Both the position numbers and the translations under genes were made by a program. Under the pieces are notes generated by a model. That model was given only the letters and a program-made list of their open reading frames with translations, was not told the origin of the DNA and did not search any database. DNA of 64,000 bases, taken from Curtobacterium sp. MMLR14_010 (GTDB taxonomy: Bacteria; Actinomycetota; Actinomycetes; Actinomycetales; Microbacteriaceae). Within the stretch, counting starts at the first letter, position 1. Every line of letters starts with the position of its first letter. Of this stretch, positions 18,991 to 27,078 are shown piece by piece. The stretch spans positions 1-64,000 of the forward strand of contig NZ_MJGV01000019.1 of the NCBI RefSeq assembly GCF_001865015.1. The letters are read 5' to 3'.

Positions 18991-20142
18991 CTACAGCCGC
19001 AGCGCGAGCACGCCGGCGACGACCGTGAGCGGTGCGACCACGCAGCCGAGCGCCATGTAGCGCCCCCACGACAGGTGCACGCCCTCGGCGCTGAGCCGGG
19101 CGTGCCACAGCAGCGTTGCGAGCGAGGCCCACGGCGTGATGAGGCAGCCGGCGTTCACCCCGATGAGGAGCGCGGCGTACCGCAGGGCCTCGTGCCCCGC
19201 CGAGGGCTCGAGCACCAGGTAGGCGGGCAGGTTGTCGATCACGTTGGCGGTGACCGCGCCCGCACCGCCGAGCAACAGCAGCGACCCGGTCCCCGTGCCG
19301 CCCGACACCGCCTGGACGAGCGGGTCGGTGACGCCCGTGGTGTGCAGGGTCTCGACGACGACGAACAGCCCGGCCGCGAACACGAGCGTCGACCACGGCA
19401 CCCGGGACGGCTTCAGCTCGGACGGCGCCCGGAACGCCGCGACCACGACGAGCAGCACCGCGGCAGCCAGTGCGGCGATCCACACCGTGACGCCCACGGT
19501 CAGCGCGATGACGAGCGCCACGAGCACCGCCGACGCCGCGCCGAAGAAGACGGGGTCGGCGGGACGACGGACCTCGACCGGCGTGTACCGGCCGAAGAGC
19601 TTGCCGCGGAACACGACGAGCAGCACCGCGCACGGCACGACGACCCCGGCGAGCGCGGCCCAGACCATCAGACCGGCGAAGGGCAGCGGGCCGTCGAGAC
19701 CGATGCGGTCGACGGCGAGCAGGTTCGTCAGGTTCGACACGGGCAGCAGCAGCGAGGCCGTGTTCGCCAGCCACACGGTGGTCAGCGCGAACGGCATCGG
19801 CGGGAGCCCCACCCGGCGGGCCAGCGCGATGACGATCGGCGTGAGGAGCACGGCGGTCGTGTCGATGGACAGGAAGACGGTGCAGAGGACGGCGAGGACG
19901 ACGACGGCGCCCCACAGTCCGATGGTGCGGCCTCCGCCGATGCGGGCGGCGACGTCGGCCAGGCGGTCGAACACCCCGGCGTCCGCGGCGAGCTCGGAGA
20001 CGATCGTGAGCCCGAGGACGAACCCGAGCACGGGCAGCACCCGGGCGGCGAGCTCCCCGAGGTCGGTCAGCGGCAGCAGCCCGAGGGCCACGCACACCGC
20101 CCCGGCGACGAGCAGGGCGGCTCCGATGACGGCTTGGCGCAC
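18991..20142 (-). CDS. ArsB/SLC13-type (ion transporter superfamily) membrane permease
   Basis: 383 aa with about ten to twelve hydrophobic helices. LSIDTTAVLLTPIVIAL near residue 100, ANTASLLLPVSNLTNLLAVDR near 137 and TANVIDNLPAYLVLEPS near 305 are the paired re-entrant signatures of the ArsB/NhaD/SLC13 superfamily. An arsenite pump, anion or Na+-linked carrier are all possible; no ars regulator or reductase is nearby, so arsenic export is unproven. GTG 20140-20142 is preferred because GAGGAGA lies 7 nt upstream; a start further upstream adds an Arg-rich non-helical extension. Confidence 0.75.
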   Translation of the reverse strand: MRQAVIGAALLVAGAVCVALGLLPLTDLGELAARVLPVLGFVLGLTIVSELAADAGVFDRLADVAARIGGGRTIGLWGAVVVLAVLCTVFLSIDTTAVLLTPIVIALARRVGLPPMPFALTTVWLANTASLLLPVSNLTNLLAVDRIGLDGPLPFAGLMVWAALAGVVVPCAVLLVVFRGKLFGRYTPVEVRRPADPVFFGAASAVLVALVIALTVGVTVWIAALAAAVLLVVVAAFRAPSELKPSRVPWSTLVFAAGLFVVVETLHTTGVTDPLVQAVSGGTGTGSLLLLGGAGAVTANVIDNLPAYLVLEPSAGHEALRYAALLIGVNAGCLITPWASLATLLWHARLSAEGVHLSWGRYMALGCVVAPLTVVAGVLALRL

Positions 20143-20243
20143 GGTGGTTCTCCTCGCGGTGGTGAGCCGGAGGTGCCTGTGCGCCCGGCGGCGTTCCAAT
20201 GTACCCACCGGTAGCGTTGGTCCGACGACAACAGGAGGCATCT

Positions 20244-20435
20244 GTGCGCAAGTTCATGTTCAACGGTGCGGTGTGGAGTTCCCTCATCAGCGGCTACAGC
20301 GTTCTGCAGACCACCCGTCAGGGACCCCGGGACTGGCGTCTCGCCCTGACGTGGGTGGCGTGGATCTCGACGACGATCGTCGCCATCGGCACGGTCGTCG
20401 AGGACGACCGCGCGGTCCGCTCGCGGCAGCCGTGA
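20244..20435 (+). CDS. Small conserved-looking membrane-associated protein
   Basis: 63 aa starting at GTG 20244-20246, with a strong AGGAGG ribosome site 6 nt upstream. The sequence MRKFMFNGAVWSSLISGYSV is followed by TTRQGPRDWRLALTWVAWISTTIVAIGTVV, giving one clear membrane helix and a charged tail. Transcribed divergently from the ArsB-type gene, with TAGCGT as a possible -10 box about 26 nt upstream. No function recognised. The strong RBS and following terminator support a real gene. Confidence 0.65.
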   Translation: MRKFMFNGAVWSSLISGYSVLQTTRQGPRDWRLALTWVAWISTTIVAIGTVVEDDRAVRSRQP

Positions 20436-20450
20436 TCTGACGTCCCCACG

Positions 20451-20500
20451 GGACGGACGGGAGGCTCGGTGCCAGCTGGCACCGAGCCTCCCGTCCGTCC
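20451..20500. terminator. Perfect 50-bp palindrome terminator, GGAGGCYCG family
   Basis: Two perfect 25-nt arms, including GGAGGCTCGGTGCCAG and its complement, with no unpaired loop. It lies between convergent genes ending at 20435 and 20531 and can stop both. The core GGTGCCAGCTGGCACC is shared with 32931-32974. Confidence 0.85.
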
Positions 20501-20530
20501 TGCTGGACCGTCCGGCGGACGCGACCGCTC

Positions 20531-21703
20531 CTACCGCTCCGGCGGGACGTCCGACGCCCGGATGTCCGAGGTCTGGATCGGGCCCGTGAAGAGGGCGGCG
20601 CGCTCGTCGCCCTCGCCGAAGAGCGACGCGTCGCCCTCCGACGACCGGCTGCGCCGACGGGCCGGAGCGGCCGGCTCCGCGAGCTGGACGCGCTGGACCG
20701 GGAGCGCGTCCGGGTGGGTGCGCTGCAGCCAGTCGACCATCTCCTCGCGGACGTAGCAGCGCAGGTCGAACAGGCCGCCGGCGTCCGGTGCGGTCACGAG
20801 GATGCGCACGCGCACCATCCCGCCGACCGCGTCCGTGACCTGCAGCACCTTCGTGCGGCGGTCCCAGATCGTCGACGTCTCGAGGATGCGGTCGAGCTCC
20901 GTGCGCATCTCCGCGGGGCTGACCCGCCAGTCGAGGTCGAACTCGACGGCGCCGAGGAGCTCGCTGCTCGTGCGGGTCCAGTTCTCGAAGGGCGTCGACG
21001 TGAAGTACGTCGACGGCAGCACGAAGCGGCGGTCGTCCCAGAGGTGGACGACCACGTACGTCAGGGTGATCTCCTCGATGCGGCCCCACTGCTGCTCGAC
21101 CACGACGACGTCGTCCACGCGGATCGACCCGGAGAACGCCAGCTGCATGCCCGCGAACACGTTGCCGAGCGTCGACTGCGCGGCGAGTCCGGCGATGACC
21201 GAGATGAGCCCGGCCGAGGCGAGGACGCTCGCACCGGCGGCCTCGACCCCGGGGAACGTCAGGAGGATCGCGCCGACGCCGATGATGACGAGCACCGCGA
21301 CGGTGAGCCGGCGGAGGATGAGGACCTGGGTGCGGATCCGGCGGGCGACCCGGTTGTCGGGGACGTCGACGCGGTACTTGTGCAGCCCGAGGCTCTCGAG
21401 GAACACCGCGAGCACGCACGCGAGCCACGTGCCGACGCCGATGGTCGCGACGAGGAAGACGTGGGAGACCGCGTCGCGCCAGGGGTACCGGTCGGTGTCC
21501 GGGATCGAGGAGGCGAACGCGACCCAGAGCAGGGCGACGAGCAGCATCGTCCTGGTGGCGTGACGCGAGCGTCGGGACAGCGAGGCGGCCCAGCGTTCAC
21601 GACGGCCGAGTGCCCGGAAGACCAGGTGCAGGACGAGGGCGACGACGGCGGTGACGAGGAGGGCGAACCCGACCGCGACCAGGAGGCGGATGAGGATGTC
21701 CAT
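20531..21703 (-). CDS. MscS-family mechanosensitive ion channel
   Basis: 390 aa. Four or five N-terminal hydrophobic helices precede the MscS pore helix and neck: [32 protein letters not shown] near residue 165, then [26 protein letters not shown], the beta domain entry. A cytoplasmic domain and an Arg/Ser-rich tail of about 50 residues follow. It probably relieves turgor on osmotic downshift. ATG 21701-21703 has CACGAT 6 nt upstream (leaderless); the longer frame adds non-homologous Pro/Arg residues. Confidence 0.88.
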   Translation of the reverse strand: MDILIRLLVAVGFALLVTAVVALVLHLVFRALGRRERWAASLSRRSRHATRTMLLVALLWVAFASSIPDTDRYPWRDAVSHVFLVATIGVGTWLACVLAVFLESLGLHKYRVDVPDNRVARRIRTQVLILRRLTVAVLVIIGVGAILLTFPGVEAAGASVLASAGLISVIAGLAAQSTLGNVFAGMQLAFSGSIRVDDVVVVEQQWGRIEEITLTYVVVHLWDDRRFVLPSTYFTSTPFENWTRTSSELLGAVEFDLDWRVSPAEMRTELDRILETSTIWDRRTKVLQVTDAVGGMVRVRILVTAPDAGGLFDLRCYVREEMVDWLQRTHPDALPVQRVQLAEPAAPARRRSRSSEGDASLFGEGDERAALFTGPIQTSDIRASDVPPER

Positions 21704-21709
21704 CCGACC

Positions 21710-21715
21710 ATCGTG
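21710..21715 (-). promoter_or_regulatory. -10-like box before mscS-type gene
   Basis: CACGAT, 6 nt before the ATG at 21703; first base off consensus. Confidence 0.35.
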
Positions 21716-21844
21716 GCAACGTCCGTCGGAGGTCGTCCAGGAGACGGACAGACCCGGCGAGGGGTCGTGTGCGATGTCGGCAGGTTGGTGGACAGGACCC
21801 AGCCGGTTCGGAGGTGGATGTGCCGCATCGGCCCGATCCGCATG

Positions 21845-21850
21845 TAGCGT
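21845..21850 (+). promoter_or_regulatory. -10 box, leaderless amino acid permease
   Basis: TAGCGT, 7 nt before the ATG at 21858. Confidence 0.5.
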
Positions 21851-21857
21851 GTCGGCC

Positions 21858-23402
21858 ATGACAGCGCAGAACGACACCGGGGCGGACCATGCGCCCGCCA
21901 ACGACTTCTCGCACGAGCAGGAGGGCTACCAGCACGGACTGAAGCCCCGGCAGCTCCAGATGATCGCCATCGGCGGCGCGATCGGCACCGGGCTCTTCCT
22001 CGGCGCCGGTGGGCGACTGCACACCGCCGGGCCCGCCCTGGCCGTCGTGTACCTCATCGCCGGCGTGTTCGCGTTCTTCATCCTCCGCGCGCTCGGCGAG
22101 CTCGTCCTGCACCGCCCGTCCTCCGGGTCGTTCATCTCCTACGCCCGCGAGTTCTACGGCGAGAAGTTCGCGTACGCCGCCGGTTGGATGTACTTCCTCA
22201 ACTGGGCGATGACCTCGATCGTCGACACCACCGCGGTCGCGCTGTACCTGCAGTACTGGCGGGCCTTCACGGCGGCGCCGCAGTGGTTGCTGGCACTCAT
22301 CGCCCTGATCGTCGTCCTGGCGGCGAACATGGTGGCGGTGAAGGTCTTCGGTGAGCTGGAGTTCTGGTTCGCCATCATCAAGGTCGTCGCGCTGGTCGCG
22401 TTCCTGGTCGTGGCACTGGTCTGGCTGATCTTCGCGTTCCCGGTCGAGACCGGCGGCGAAGCGGTGCGCACCGGCTTCTCGATCTGGCAGGACAACGGCG
22501 GGCTGATCCCGAACGGCCTGCTGCCCGCCGTGCTGGTGGTCCAGGGCGTCGTGTTCGCGTACGCCGCGATCGAGCTCGTCGGCACCGCGTCCGGCGAGAC
22601 CCAGGACACCGAGAAGGTCATCCCCCGCGCCATCAACTCCGTCGTCCTCCGCATCGCGGTGTTCTACGTCGGCTCCGTCGTGCTGCTCTCGCTGCTGCTC
22701 CCGTACACGTCGTACAAGGAGGGCCAGAGCCCGTTCGTGACGTTCTTCTCGTCGCTGGGCAACCCGCAGGTCGGGGTGGTCGTCGGCTCGATCATGAACT
22801 TCGTCGTCCTGACCGCCGCGCTCTCCTCGCTCAACGCGGGGCTGTACTCCACCGGACGCGCCCTGCACTCCATGGGCATGAACGGGTCCGCCCCGAAGTG
22901 GACCACGAAGATGACCAAGGGCGGCGTCCCGTTCGCGGGCATCCTGCTGACGGCCGCGTTCACGGTCGCGGGCGTCGCGCTCAACTACTTCGTCCCGAGC
23001 CAGGCGTTCGAGATCGCGCTGAACGTCGCCAGCCTCGGGATCATCACGGCGTGGGGCACGATCATCCTCTGCCAGATGAAGCTCCGGCAGTGGGCGAAGC
23101 AGGGCCTGGCGAAGGAACCCTCGTTCAAGCTGCCCGGCGCTCCCGTCACCTCGTGGCTGACCCTGGCGTTCCTGGTGTCGGTGCTCGTGCTGATGGCGAT
23201 CGACTGGCCCGTCGGCACGCTCACCATCGCCTCGCTCGTGATCATCATCCCGCTGCTCGTGGTCGGCTGGTTCCTGCAGCGCGACCGGATCCTCCGCATC
23301 GCCTCGCTCCGCCAGGGCGTCACCGGCCCGTACCCGATCACCGGTCGCGACCCGGCGAACCAGGTCCGTCGCGGCGACGACGGGGGCGACTCCCGCTCCT
23401 GA
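21858..23402 (+). CDS. ansP: Amino acid permease, L-asparagine permease type
   Basis: 514-aa APC-superfamily proton symporter with twelve helices. The N-terminal [24 protein letters not shown] stretch ([20 protein letters not shown] here), [17 protein letters not shown] and the helix-6 segment [18 protein letters not shown] are typical of AnsP-like permeases. GABA and D-serine/alanine permeases are close relatives, so the substrate is tentative. Start ATG 21858 is leaderless. It ends 36 nt before a perfect hairpin whose far arm contains the start of the next gene. Confidence 0.75.
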   Translation: MTAQNDTGADHAPANDFSHEQEGYQHGLKPRQLQMIAIGGAIGTGLFLGAGGRLHTAGPALAVVYLIAGVFAFFILRALGELVLHRPSSGSFISYAREFYGEKFAYAAGWMYFLNWAMTSIVDTTAVALYLQYWRAFTAAPQWLLALIALIVVLAANMVAVKVFGELEFWFAIIKVVALVAFLVVALVWLIFAFPVETGGEAVRTGFSIWQDNGGLIPNGLLPAVLVVQGVVFAYAAIELVGTASGETQDTEKVIPRAINSVVLRIAVFYVGSVVLLSLLLPYTSYKEGQSPFVTFFSSLGNPQVGVVVGSIMNFVVLTAALSSLNAGLYSTGRALHSMGMNGSAPKWTTKMTKGGVPFAGILLTAAFTVAGVALNYFVPSQAFEIALNVASLGIITAWGTIILCQMKLRQWAKQGLAKEPSFKLPGAPVTSWLTLAFLVSVLVLMAIDWPVGTLTIASLVIIIPLLVVGWFLQRDRILRIASLRQGVTGPYPITGRDPANQVRRGDDGGDSRS

Positions 23403-23438
23403 TGCTTGTCCGCGCAACGCGACGAGCGTCCCCGTGAC

Positions 23439-23491
23439 GCAGAGAGGTCCGGCACCCGCCGCTACGATCAGCGGGTGCCGGACCTCTCTGC
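23439..23491 (+). terminator. Perfect 21-bp hairpin overlapping the next gene's start
   Basis: Left arm 23439-23459 and right arm 23471-23491 are perfect complements (GCAGAGAGGTCCGGCACCCGC and reverse) around an 11-nt loop. It acts as a probable terminator for the permease. The right arm includes the GTG start at 23475 and the first codons of the next gene, and the loop holds that gene's -10 box. Confidence 0.7.
23463..23468 (+). promoter_or_regulatory. -10 box inside the hairpin loop
   Basis: TACGAT, 6 nt before the GTG at 23475; predicts a leaderless transcript lacking the hairpin's left arm. Confidence 0.5.
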
Positions 23492-23780
23492 TTCCCCGAC
23501 GCTCGACCTCCAGCTCTCCTGGCGTGGCACCTTCGGCCGTGTCCGGGTGTTCCCGGACCGGGTGCACGCCGAGACGAGCTACGAGCGCGAGGGCCTCACG
23601 GCGGTGCCGATGGAGCAGGTGCAGGGCTGGCGCATCGAGCCGTGCGACTTCGACGCGGTCTGCGTGGAGTTCGTGACGCCCGAGGACACCTACCGCGTGC
23701 TGCTCGACACGTCCGACCGGGGCGTCGCGGCCCTGGCGCTGCAGCGCGTCCTCGGCGAACCGGCTCCGACCGAGTCCTGA
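23475..23780 (+). CDS. Small soluble protein, unknown function
   Basis: 101 aa, no signal peptide or membrane helix. The sequence alternates hydrophobic and charged residues (LQLSWRGTFGRVRVFPDRVHAETSYEREGLTAV), suggesting a beta-rich PH-like or OB-like fold, with a C-terminal helix (RGVAALALQRVLGE). I recognise no family. Start GTG 23475 is chosen from the -10 spacing; it lies in a hairpin arm. The gene ends only 10 bp before the convergent lipoprotein gene, with no terminator between. Confidence 0.6.
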   Translation: MPDLSASPTLDLQLSWRGTFGRVRVFPDRVHAETSYEREGLTAVPMEQVQGWRIEPCDFDAVCVEFVTPEDTYRVLLDTSDRGVAALALQRVLGEPAPTES

Positions 23781-23790
23781 GGGACGCCGC

Positions 23791-24429
23791 TCAGTCGTCC
23801 GTGTCGACCGTGTTCGTGACGGTCGCACCGGAACCGGCGTCGATGCGGATGCTGTGCTTCGTGCCGGCGTCGTCGCGCACGTCGCCCTCCCAGACGACCT
23901 TCCCGAGGTGGTCGTCGAGCCCGAGCTCGGTGACGGTCCCGGCGACGACGTCCTGGAGCTTGCCGGCGGCGTCGCCGACGTCGAGCTTCGCGGCGTCGAC
24001 GAAGCGCTCGTTCTCGCGCACGTCGTCCGCGTCGGAGTCGTCGACCGTCGGGGTGCCCGCGACGGAGGACCCGGCGGCGTTCGTGTGCACCTCGTGCTCC
24101 TGGCCGTCGGACGTCACGACGAGGACCTGCCACGAGGTCCCGCCGCCCTCCTGCTCGACGCCGATGACGGTGCCGGAACCGACGGCGTCCCGAGCGGTCG
24201 CGACGGCGGCGACCATGGCGTCGTTCGACGCGGCAGCCGAGGTGGCGGCGCCGCTGGGCGAGCCGGCGGCTGCACCGGAGGACTGCGCGGTCCCGGTGCC
24301 GGCAGCGCGGTCGTCGTCGTCGCGGTCGTCGTTCGCGCAGCCGGTCACGACGAGCGCCCCGGCGAGGAGGACGGAGGCGGAGAGGGCGAGGCGGCGGGTA
24401 CGGGTGCGGGTCATGTCGGTGATGTTCAT
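23791..24429 (-). CDS. PepSY-like lipoprotein
   Basis: 212 aa. A basic N-terminus (MNITDMTRTRTRRLAL) precedes a hydrophobic stretch and the lipobox LVVTGC, predicting attachment to the outer face of the membrane. An Asp-rich spacer follows, then two PepSY-like repeats: AVATARDAVGSGTVIGVEQEGGGTSWQVLVVTSDGQ and AGKLQDVVAGTVTELGLDDHLGKVVWEGDVRDD. PepSY proteins are thought to modulate proteases or sensor kinases at the cell surface. Adjacent to a two-component system with a shared promoter motif, it may be a target or feedback partner. ATG 24427-24429 fits the -10 spacing; ATG 24412-24414 is an alternative. Confidence 0.8.
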   Translation of the reverse strand: MNITDMTRTRTRRLALSASVLLAGALVVTGCANDDRDDDDRAAGTGTAQSSGAAAGSPSGAATSAAASNDAMVAAVATARDAVGSGTVIGVEQEGGGTSWQVLVVTSDGQEHEVHTNAAGSSVAGTPTVDDSDADDVRENERFVDAAKLDVGDAAGKLQDVVAGTVTELGLDDHLGKVVWEGDVRDDAGTKHSIRIDAGSGATVTNTVDTDD

Positions 24430-24436
24430 GGGCACC

Positions 24437-24470
24437 ACCCTCGCGGTCAGGTGCTGAAGCAGACCTGAAG
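24437..24470 (-). promoter_or_regulatory. Response-regulator box plus -10, PepSY-like lipoprotein gene
   Basis: On the minus strand, CTTCAG-N5-CTTCAG (24454-24470; 11-bp period typical of OmpR-family dimers), 11 nt, GAGGGT (24437-24442), 7 nt, ATG 24429. The box covers where a -35 would be. Architecture is identical to the one before the response regulator gene. Confidence 0.65.
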
Positions 24471-24484
24471 CCCCCTGGGCAGCC

Positions 24485-24568
24485 ACCCGGCCGACAGCAC
24501 CCGGCCGACAGCCGCCGGGCAGCCGCCGGGTCAGCCGCCGCGTCAACCGCCGGGTCAACCGCCGAGCG
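24485..24568 (-). repeat. Degenerate tandem repeats between kinase and lipoprotein genes
   Basis: Two exact 14-bp units ACCCGGCCGACAGC (24485-24498, 24499-24512) are followed by about four 11-12-bp units of the CGCCGGGTCAAC type reaching into the last codons of the histidine kinase. The repeats contain several stop codons on the minus strand. Confidence 0.65.
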
Positions 24569-25883
24569 GCAGCCGCACCACGAACCGCGCGCCCCCGAGC
24601 GGTGACGTCCCGACCTCGACGGACCCGCCGTGTGCCCGGACCGCGTCCCGCACGATGGCCAGCCCGAGGCCCGAGCCGCCCGCGTCGCGACTGCGGGACT
24701 CGTCGAGGCGGACGAAGCGGTCGAACACCCGCTCACGCTCGGCCTCCGGCACGCCGCTGCCGTCGTCGTCGACCGTCAGCTCCGCCGCTCCCCCGGCCTC
24801 GCGGACGGCGACGGCGATCCGGTCGCGCGCATGCCGGCAGGCGTTGTCCACGAGGTTCCGCACGACACGGCCCAGCACCCGCTCGTCGCCGAGCACCCGG
24901 GCGGCACCGATCCCCGTGCCGTCGACGGTGCAGACGCCGGCGGCCCGGATCCGGGACACCTCGGCCAGCGCCAGGTCGTCGAGGTCCACCGCACGCCGCT
25001 CCCCGATCCCCCGCTCGTCGAGCCGGGAGAGCTCGAGCAGCCCGTCCACGAGGCCCGCGAGCCGGTCGTTCTCCGCGAGCACGACCTCGGTCAGCTCGTC
25101 GACGTCGATCCGGTCGGGATGGGCCCTGGCGACCGAGGCGTGCTGCCGCACCGACGCGATGGGCGACCGCAGCTCGTGCGAGGCGTCGGCGACGAACCGG
25201 CGCTGCGCCACCGCTGCCCGCTCGAGCCGGTCGAGCATGTCGTTCATGGTGTCCGCCAGGCGGGCGACCTCGTCCCCGGTCTCCGGCACCGCGACCCGGA
25301 CGCCGTGGGACTCCGCCCGCACCGTGGCGACCTCGCGGCGGATCCGCTCGACGGGCCGGAGCGAGCGCCCGACGACGATCCACGTCCCGATGCCCATCAG
25401 CGTCACGAGGAGCGGGACCCCGATCGCGAGCAGGGTCACCACCGCCGTCGTCGCCGTGTCGGCGGCGTCGAGCGAGGCGCCGTAGACGATGGTGGCCTCG
25501 GACCCGCCGGGCAGGTCGACGTCGTCCGCCACGAGCAGCCACCGCTCCCCGTCGAGCGTGACCCGCGACTCGTCCGCCGTCGCCAGCGCCGGTGGGTCGG
25601 CGTCGTCCCCGTGGGCGAGGACACGGCCGCCGTCCCCGACGACCTGCACGAGGACCTCGTCGTAGCCGTCCACCGCCGAGGCCCCGTCGGCCTCGACCCG
25701 GGCGGCGGCCTGCTCGAGACCGCTCTCCGCCCCGGCGCGGACGCCATCGACGAGCACGAGCCGCAGGACGGTGACGAACGCCACGGACCCCACGACCAGG
25801 GCCGCCAGCACCACGAGCACCGCGGCGAGTGTCGTCCGCGCCCGCAGGCTGCGGGGACGGCCGAACCGACCCCGCTCAGGCAC
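24555..25883 (-). CDS. Two-component sensor histidine kinase
   Basis: 442-aa membrane kinase. One helix near residues 20-42 (LAAVLVVLAALVVGSVAFVTVL), a roughly 100-residue extracytoplasmic sensor domain, a second helix (AVVTLLAIGVPLLVTLMGIG), a HAMP domain (RSLRPVERIRREVATV), the phosphoacceptor box DASHELRSPIASVRQHA, and a GHKL ATPase with DDGSGVPEAER and GGSGLGLAIV. Start GTG 25881-25883 overlaps the response regulator stop by 8 bp; a longer start would overlap it further. The signal is unknown; the PepSY-like lipoprotein downstream may influence it. Confidence 0.9.
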   Translation of the reverse strand: MPERGRFGRPRSLRARTTLAAVLVVLAALVVGSVAFVTVLRLVLVDGVRAGAESGLEQAAARVEADGASAVDGYDEVLVQVVGDGGRVLAHGDDADPPALATADESRVTLDGERWLLVADDVDLPGGSEATIVYGASLDAADTATTAVVTLLAIGVPLLVTLMGIGTWIVVGRSLRPVERIRREVATVRAESHGVRVAVPETGDEVARLADTMNDMLDRLERAAVAQRRFVADASHELRSPIASVRQHASVARAHPDRIDVDELTEVVLAENDRLAGLVDGLLELSRLDERGIGERRAVDLDDLALAEVSRIRAAGVCTVDGTGIGAARVLGDERVLGRVVRNLVDNACRHARDRIAVAVREAGGAAELTVDDDGSGVPEAERERVFDRFVRLDESRSRDAGGSGLGLAIVRDAVRAHGGSVEVGTSPLGGARFVVRLPLGG

Positions 25884-26553
25884 CTTCGTCCGCCAACCGG
25901 TAGCCGGCACCCCGCACCGTCTCGATCGTGGCGCGTCCGAACGGCCGGTCGACCTTGCGGCGGAGGTGCCCGACGTAGACCTCCACGATGTTCGGGTCGC
26001 CGTCGAAGTCGACGTCCCACACGTTCTCGATCACCTCGCGCTTCGAGCACACCTGCCCGGCCCGGCGGACCAGGAACTCCAGCACCGCGAACTCACGGCT
26101 CGTCAGGTCGAGGGGCGTCTCGCCGCGCGCGGCGGTCCGTGCCGCCGGGTCGACCCGCAGGTCCCCCACGGTCAGGACGGCGGGCCGCTCCCGCGCACCA
26201 CGGCGCACCAGGGCGCGGAGGCGGGCGACGAGCACCGGGTGCGAGAACGGCTTCGTGACGTAGTCGTCGGCACCGGCATCGAGTGCCTCGACCTGGTCCC
26301 ACTCGCCGTCCTTCGCCGTCAGCATGAGCACCGGCGTCCAGTTCCCCTCGGCACGCAGCTGCCCGCAGACCGCCCAGCCGCTCAGGCCCGGCATCATCAG
26401 GTCGAGCACGACGGCGTCGTAGCGGAACTCGCGCGCGTGCCACAGGCCGTCGATGCCGTCGTGGGCGACGTCGACCGCCCAGCCCTCGGCCTCGAGCCCG
26501 CGGCGCACACCGTCGGCGAGCCGGACCTCGTCATCGACCACCAGGACACGCAT
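25876..26553 (-). CDS. OmpR-family response regulator
   Basis: 225 aa. Receiver domain with acidic pocket VVDDE (residues 5-9), phosphoacceptor Asp51 in VVLDLMMPG and the conserved lysine in DDYVTKPFS. A C-terminal winged helix (LTSREFAVLEFLVRRAGQVCSKREVIENVW ... VEVYVGHLRRKVD) binds direct repeats. ATG 26551-26553 lies 7 nt after GACAAT; an ATG three codons earlier would overlap that -10 box. It is probably autoregulated through the direct repeat at 26578-26594. Confidence 0.92.
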   Translation of the reverse strand: MRVLVVDDEVRLADGVRRGLEAEGWAVDVAHDGIDGLWHAREFRYDAVVLDLMMPGLSGWAVCGQLRAEGNWTPVLMLTAKDGEWDQVEALDAGADDYVTKPFSHPVLVARLRALVRRGARERPAVLTVGDLRVDPAARTAARGETPLDLTSREFAVLEFLVRRAGQVCSKREVIENVWDVDFDGDPNIVEVYVGHLRRKVDRPFGRATIETVRGAGYRLADEGA

Positions 26554-26560
26554 GGGCGCC

Positions 26561-26594
26561 ATTGTCCTCGGCCGGCGCTGAAGCGCGCCTGAAG
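26561..26594 (-). promoter_or_regulatory. Response-regulator box plus -10, autoregulated regulator gene
   Basis: On the minus strand, CTTCAG-N5-CTTCAG (26578-26594), 11 nt, GACAAT (26561-26566), 7 nt, ATG 26553. All spacings equal those of the lipoprotein promoter at 24437-24470, supporting a shared activator. Confidence 0.65.
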
Positions 26595-26619
26595 CGGTGG
26601 TCGCGACCACCCACGGCCT

Positions 26620-26651
26620 GGAGGCTCGGGGCGGGCCGGCACCGGGCCTCC
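26620..26651. terminator. Terminator hairpin, GGAGGCYCG family
   Basis: GGAGGCTCGG and CCGGGCCTCC form a 10-bp stem (one wobble) around a 12-nt loop. It lies downstream of the SCO4848-type gene and just upstream of the response regulator promoter. Confidence 0.65.
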
Positions 26652-26704
26652 CGTCCGGTGGTGGGCCGGGTCGGCGCCGACGTCACCGCCGGGTGGGACC
26701 GGCG

Positions 26705-26917
26705 TCAGACCAGCAGCAGGATGCCGGCGACGATCGAAGCGGCGGTGATCGCCAGGGCGATCAGGAGCAGGACCAGGTGCACGCGGTAGAAGGTCGTCGG
26801 GCGGCCGGCGGCGTCACGGGCGCGGGTGTCCTTCGCGACCCGCTGGAAGAAGCGGGGCCAGGCGACGAGGTTGAACAGGGCACCGATGAACAGGACGACT
26901 GCGGCGAAGACGAGCAC
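26705..26917 (-). CDS. SCO4848-family small membrane protein
   Basis: 70 aa with two helices (MLVFAAVVLFIGALFNLVAW and VHLVLLLIALAITAASIVAGILLLV) and a short cytoplasmic loop WPRFFQRVAKDTRARDAAGRP. The WPRF-x-DxR layout and size match the small actinobacterial membrane family known from Streptomyces SCO4848; function unknown. Start is GTG 26915-26917, 6 nt after TAGACT (leaderless). Confidence 0.75.
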   Translation of the reverse strand: MLVFAAVVLFIGALFNLVAWPRFFQRVAKDTRARDAAGRPTTFYRVHLVLLLIALAITAASIVAGILLLV

Positions 26918-26923
26918 CGGAGG

Positions 26924-26929
26924 AGTCTA
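26924..26929 (-). promoter_or_regulatory. -10 box, leaderless SCO4848-type gene
   Basis: TAGACT, 6 nt before the GTG at 26917. Confidence 0.5.
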
Positions 26930-27010
26930 CCGAGGGGGTCCGGGGTGCTCAGGGCCGGGGTGCTCGGCCGCCCCCAACGCGGCCGAGTCCCACCGGCGAT
27001 CACCACACGA

Positions 27011-27037
27011 TGTGTAGCAATGCCTACAAACATACAC
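27011..27037. promoter_or_regulatory. AT-rich dyad, possible operator
   Basis: A locally AT-rich island in very GC-rich DNA. TGTAG (27013-27017), 6 nt, CTACA (27024-27028) is a perfect inverted repeat, with a further TACAC just after. It lies past the end of the MAB_1171c-type gene and 80-110 nt upstream of the SCO4848-type promoter. It could bind the nearby XRE regulator; no direct proof. Confidence 0.35.
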
Positions 27038-27078
27038 GGCGTGGCGTCCTCCGTCGACCCGTGCGCACCTCGGTGGGG

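Noticed and set aside
18991-20142. Arsenite efflux pump call
   Set aside because: Superfamily signatures are shared with other anion and sodium carriers and no ars genes are adjacent, so only the superfamily is named.
24430-24558. N-terminal RRLT-repeat extension of the PepSY-like lipoprotein
   Set aside because: It would place the signal peptide about 60 residues inside the protein and read through tandem repeats and the regulator box.
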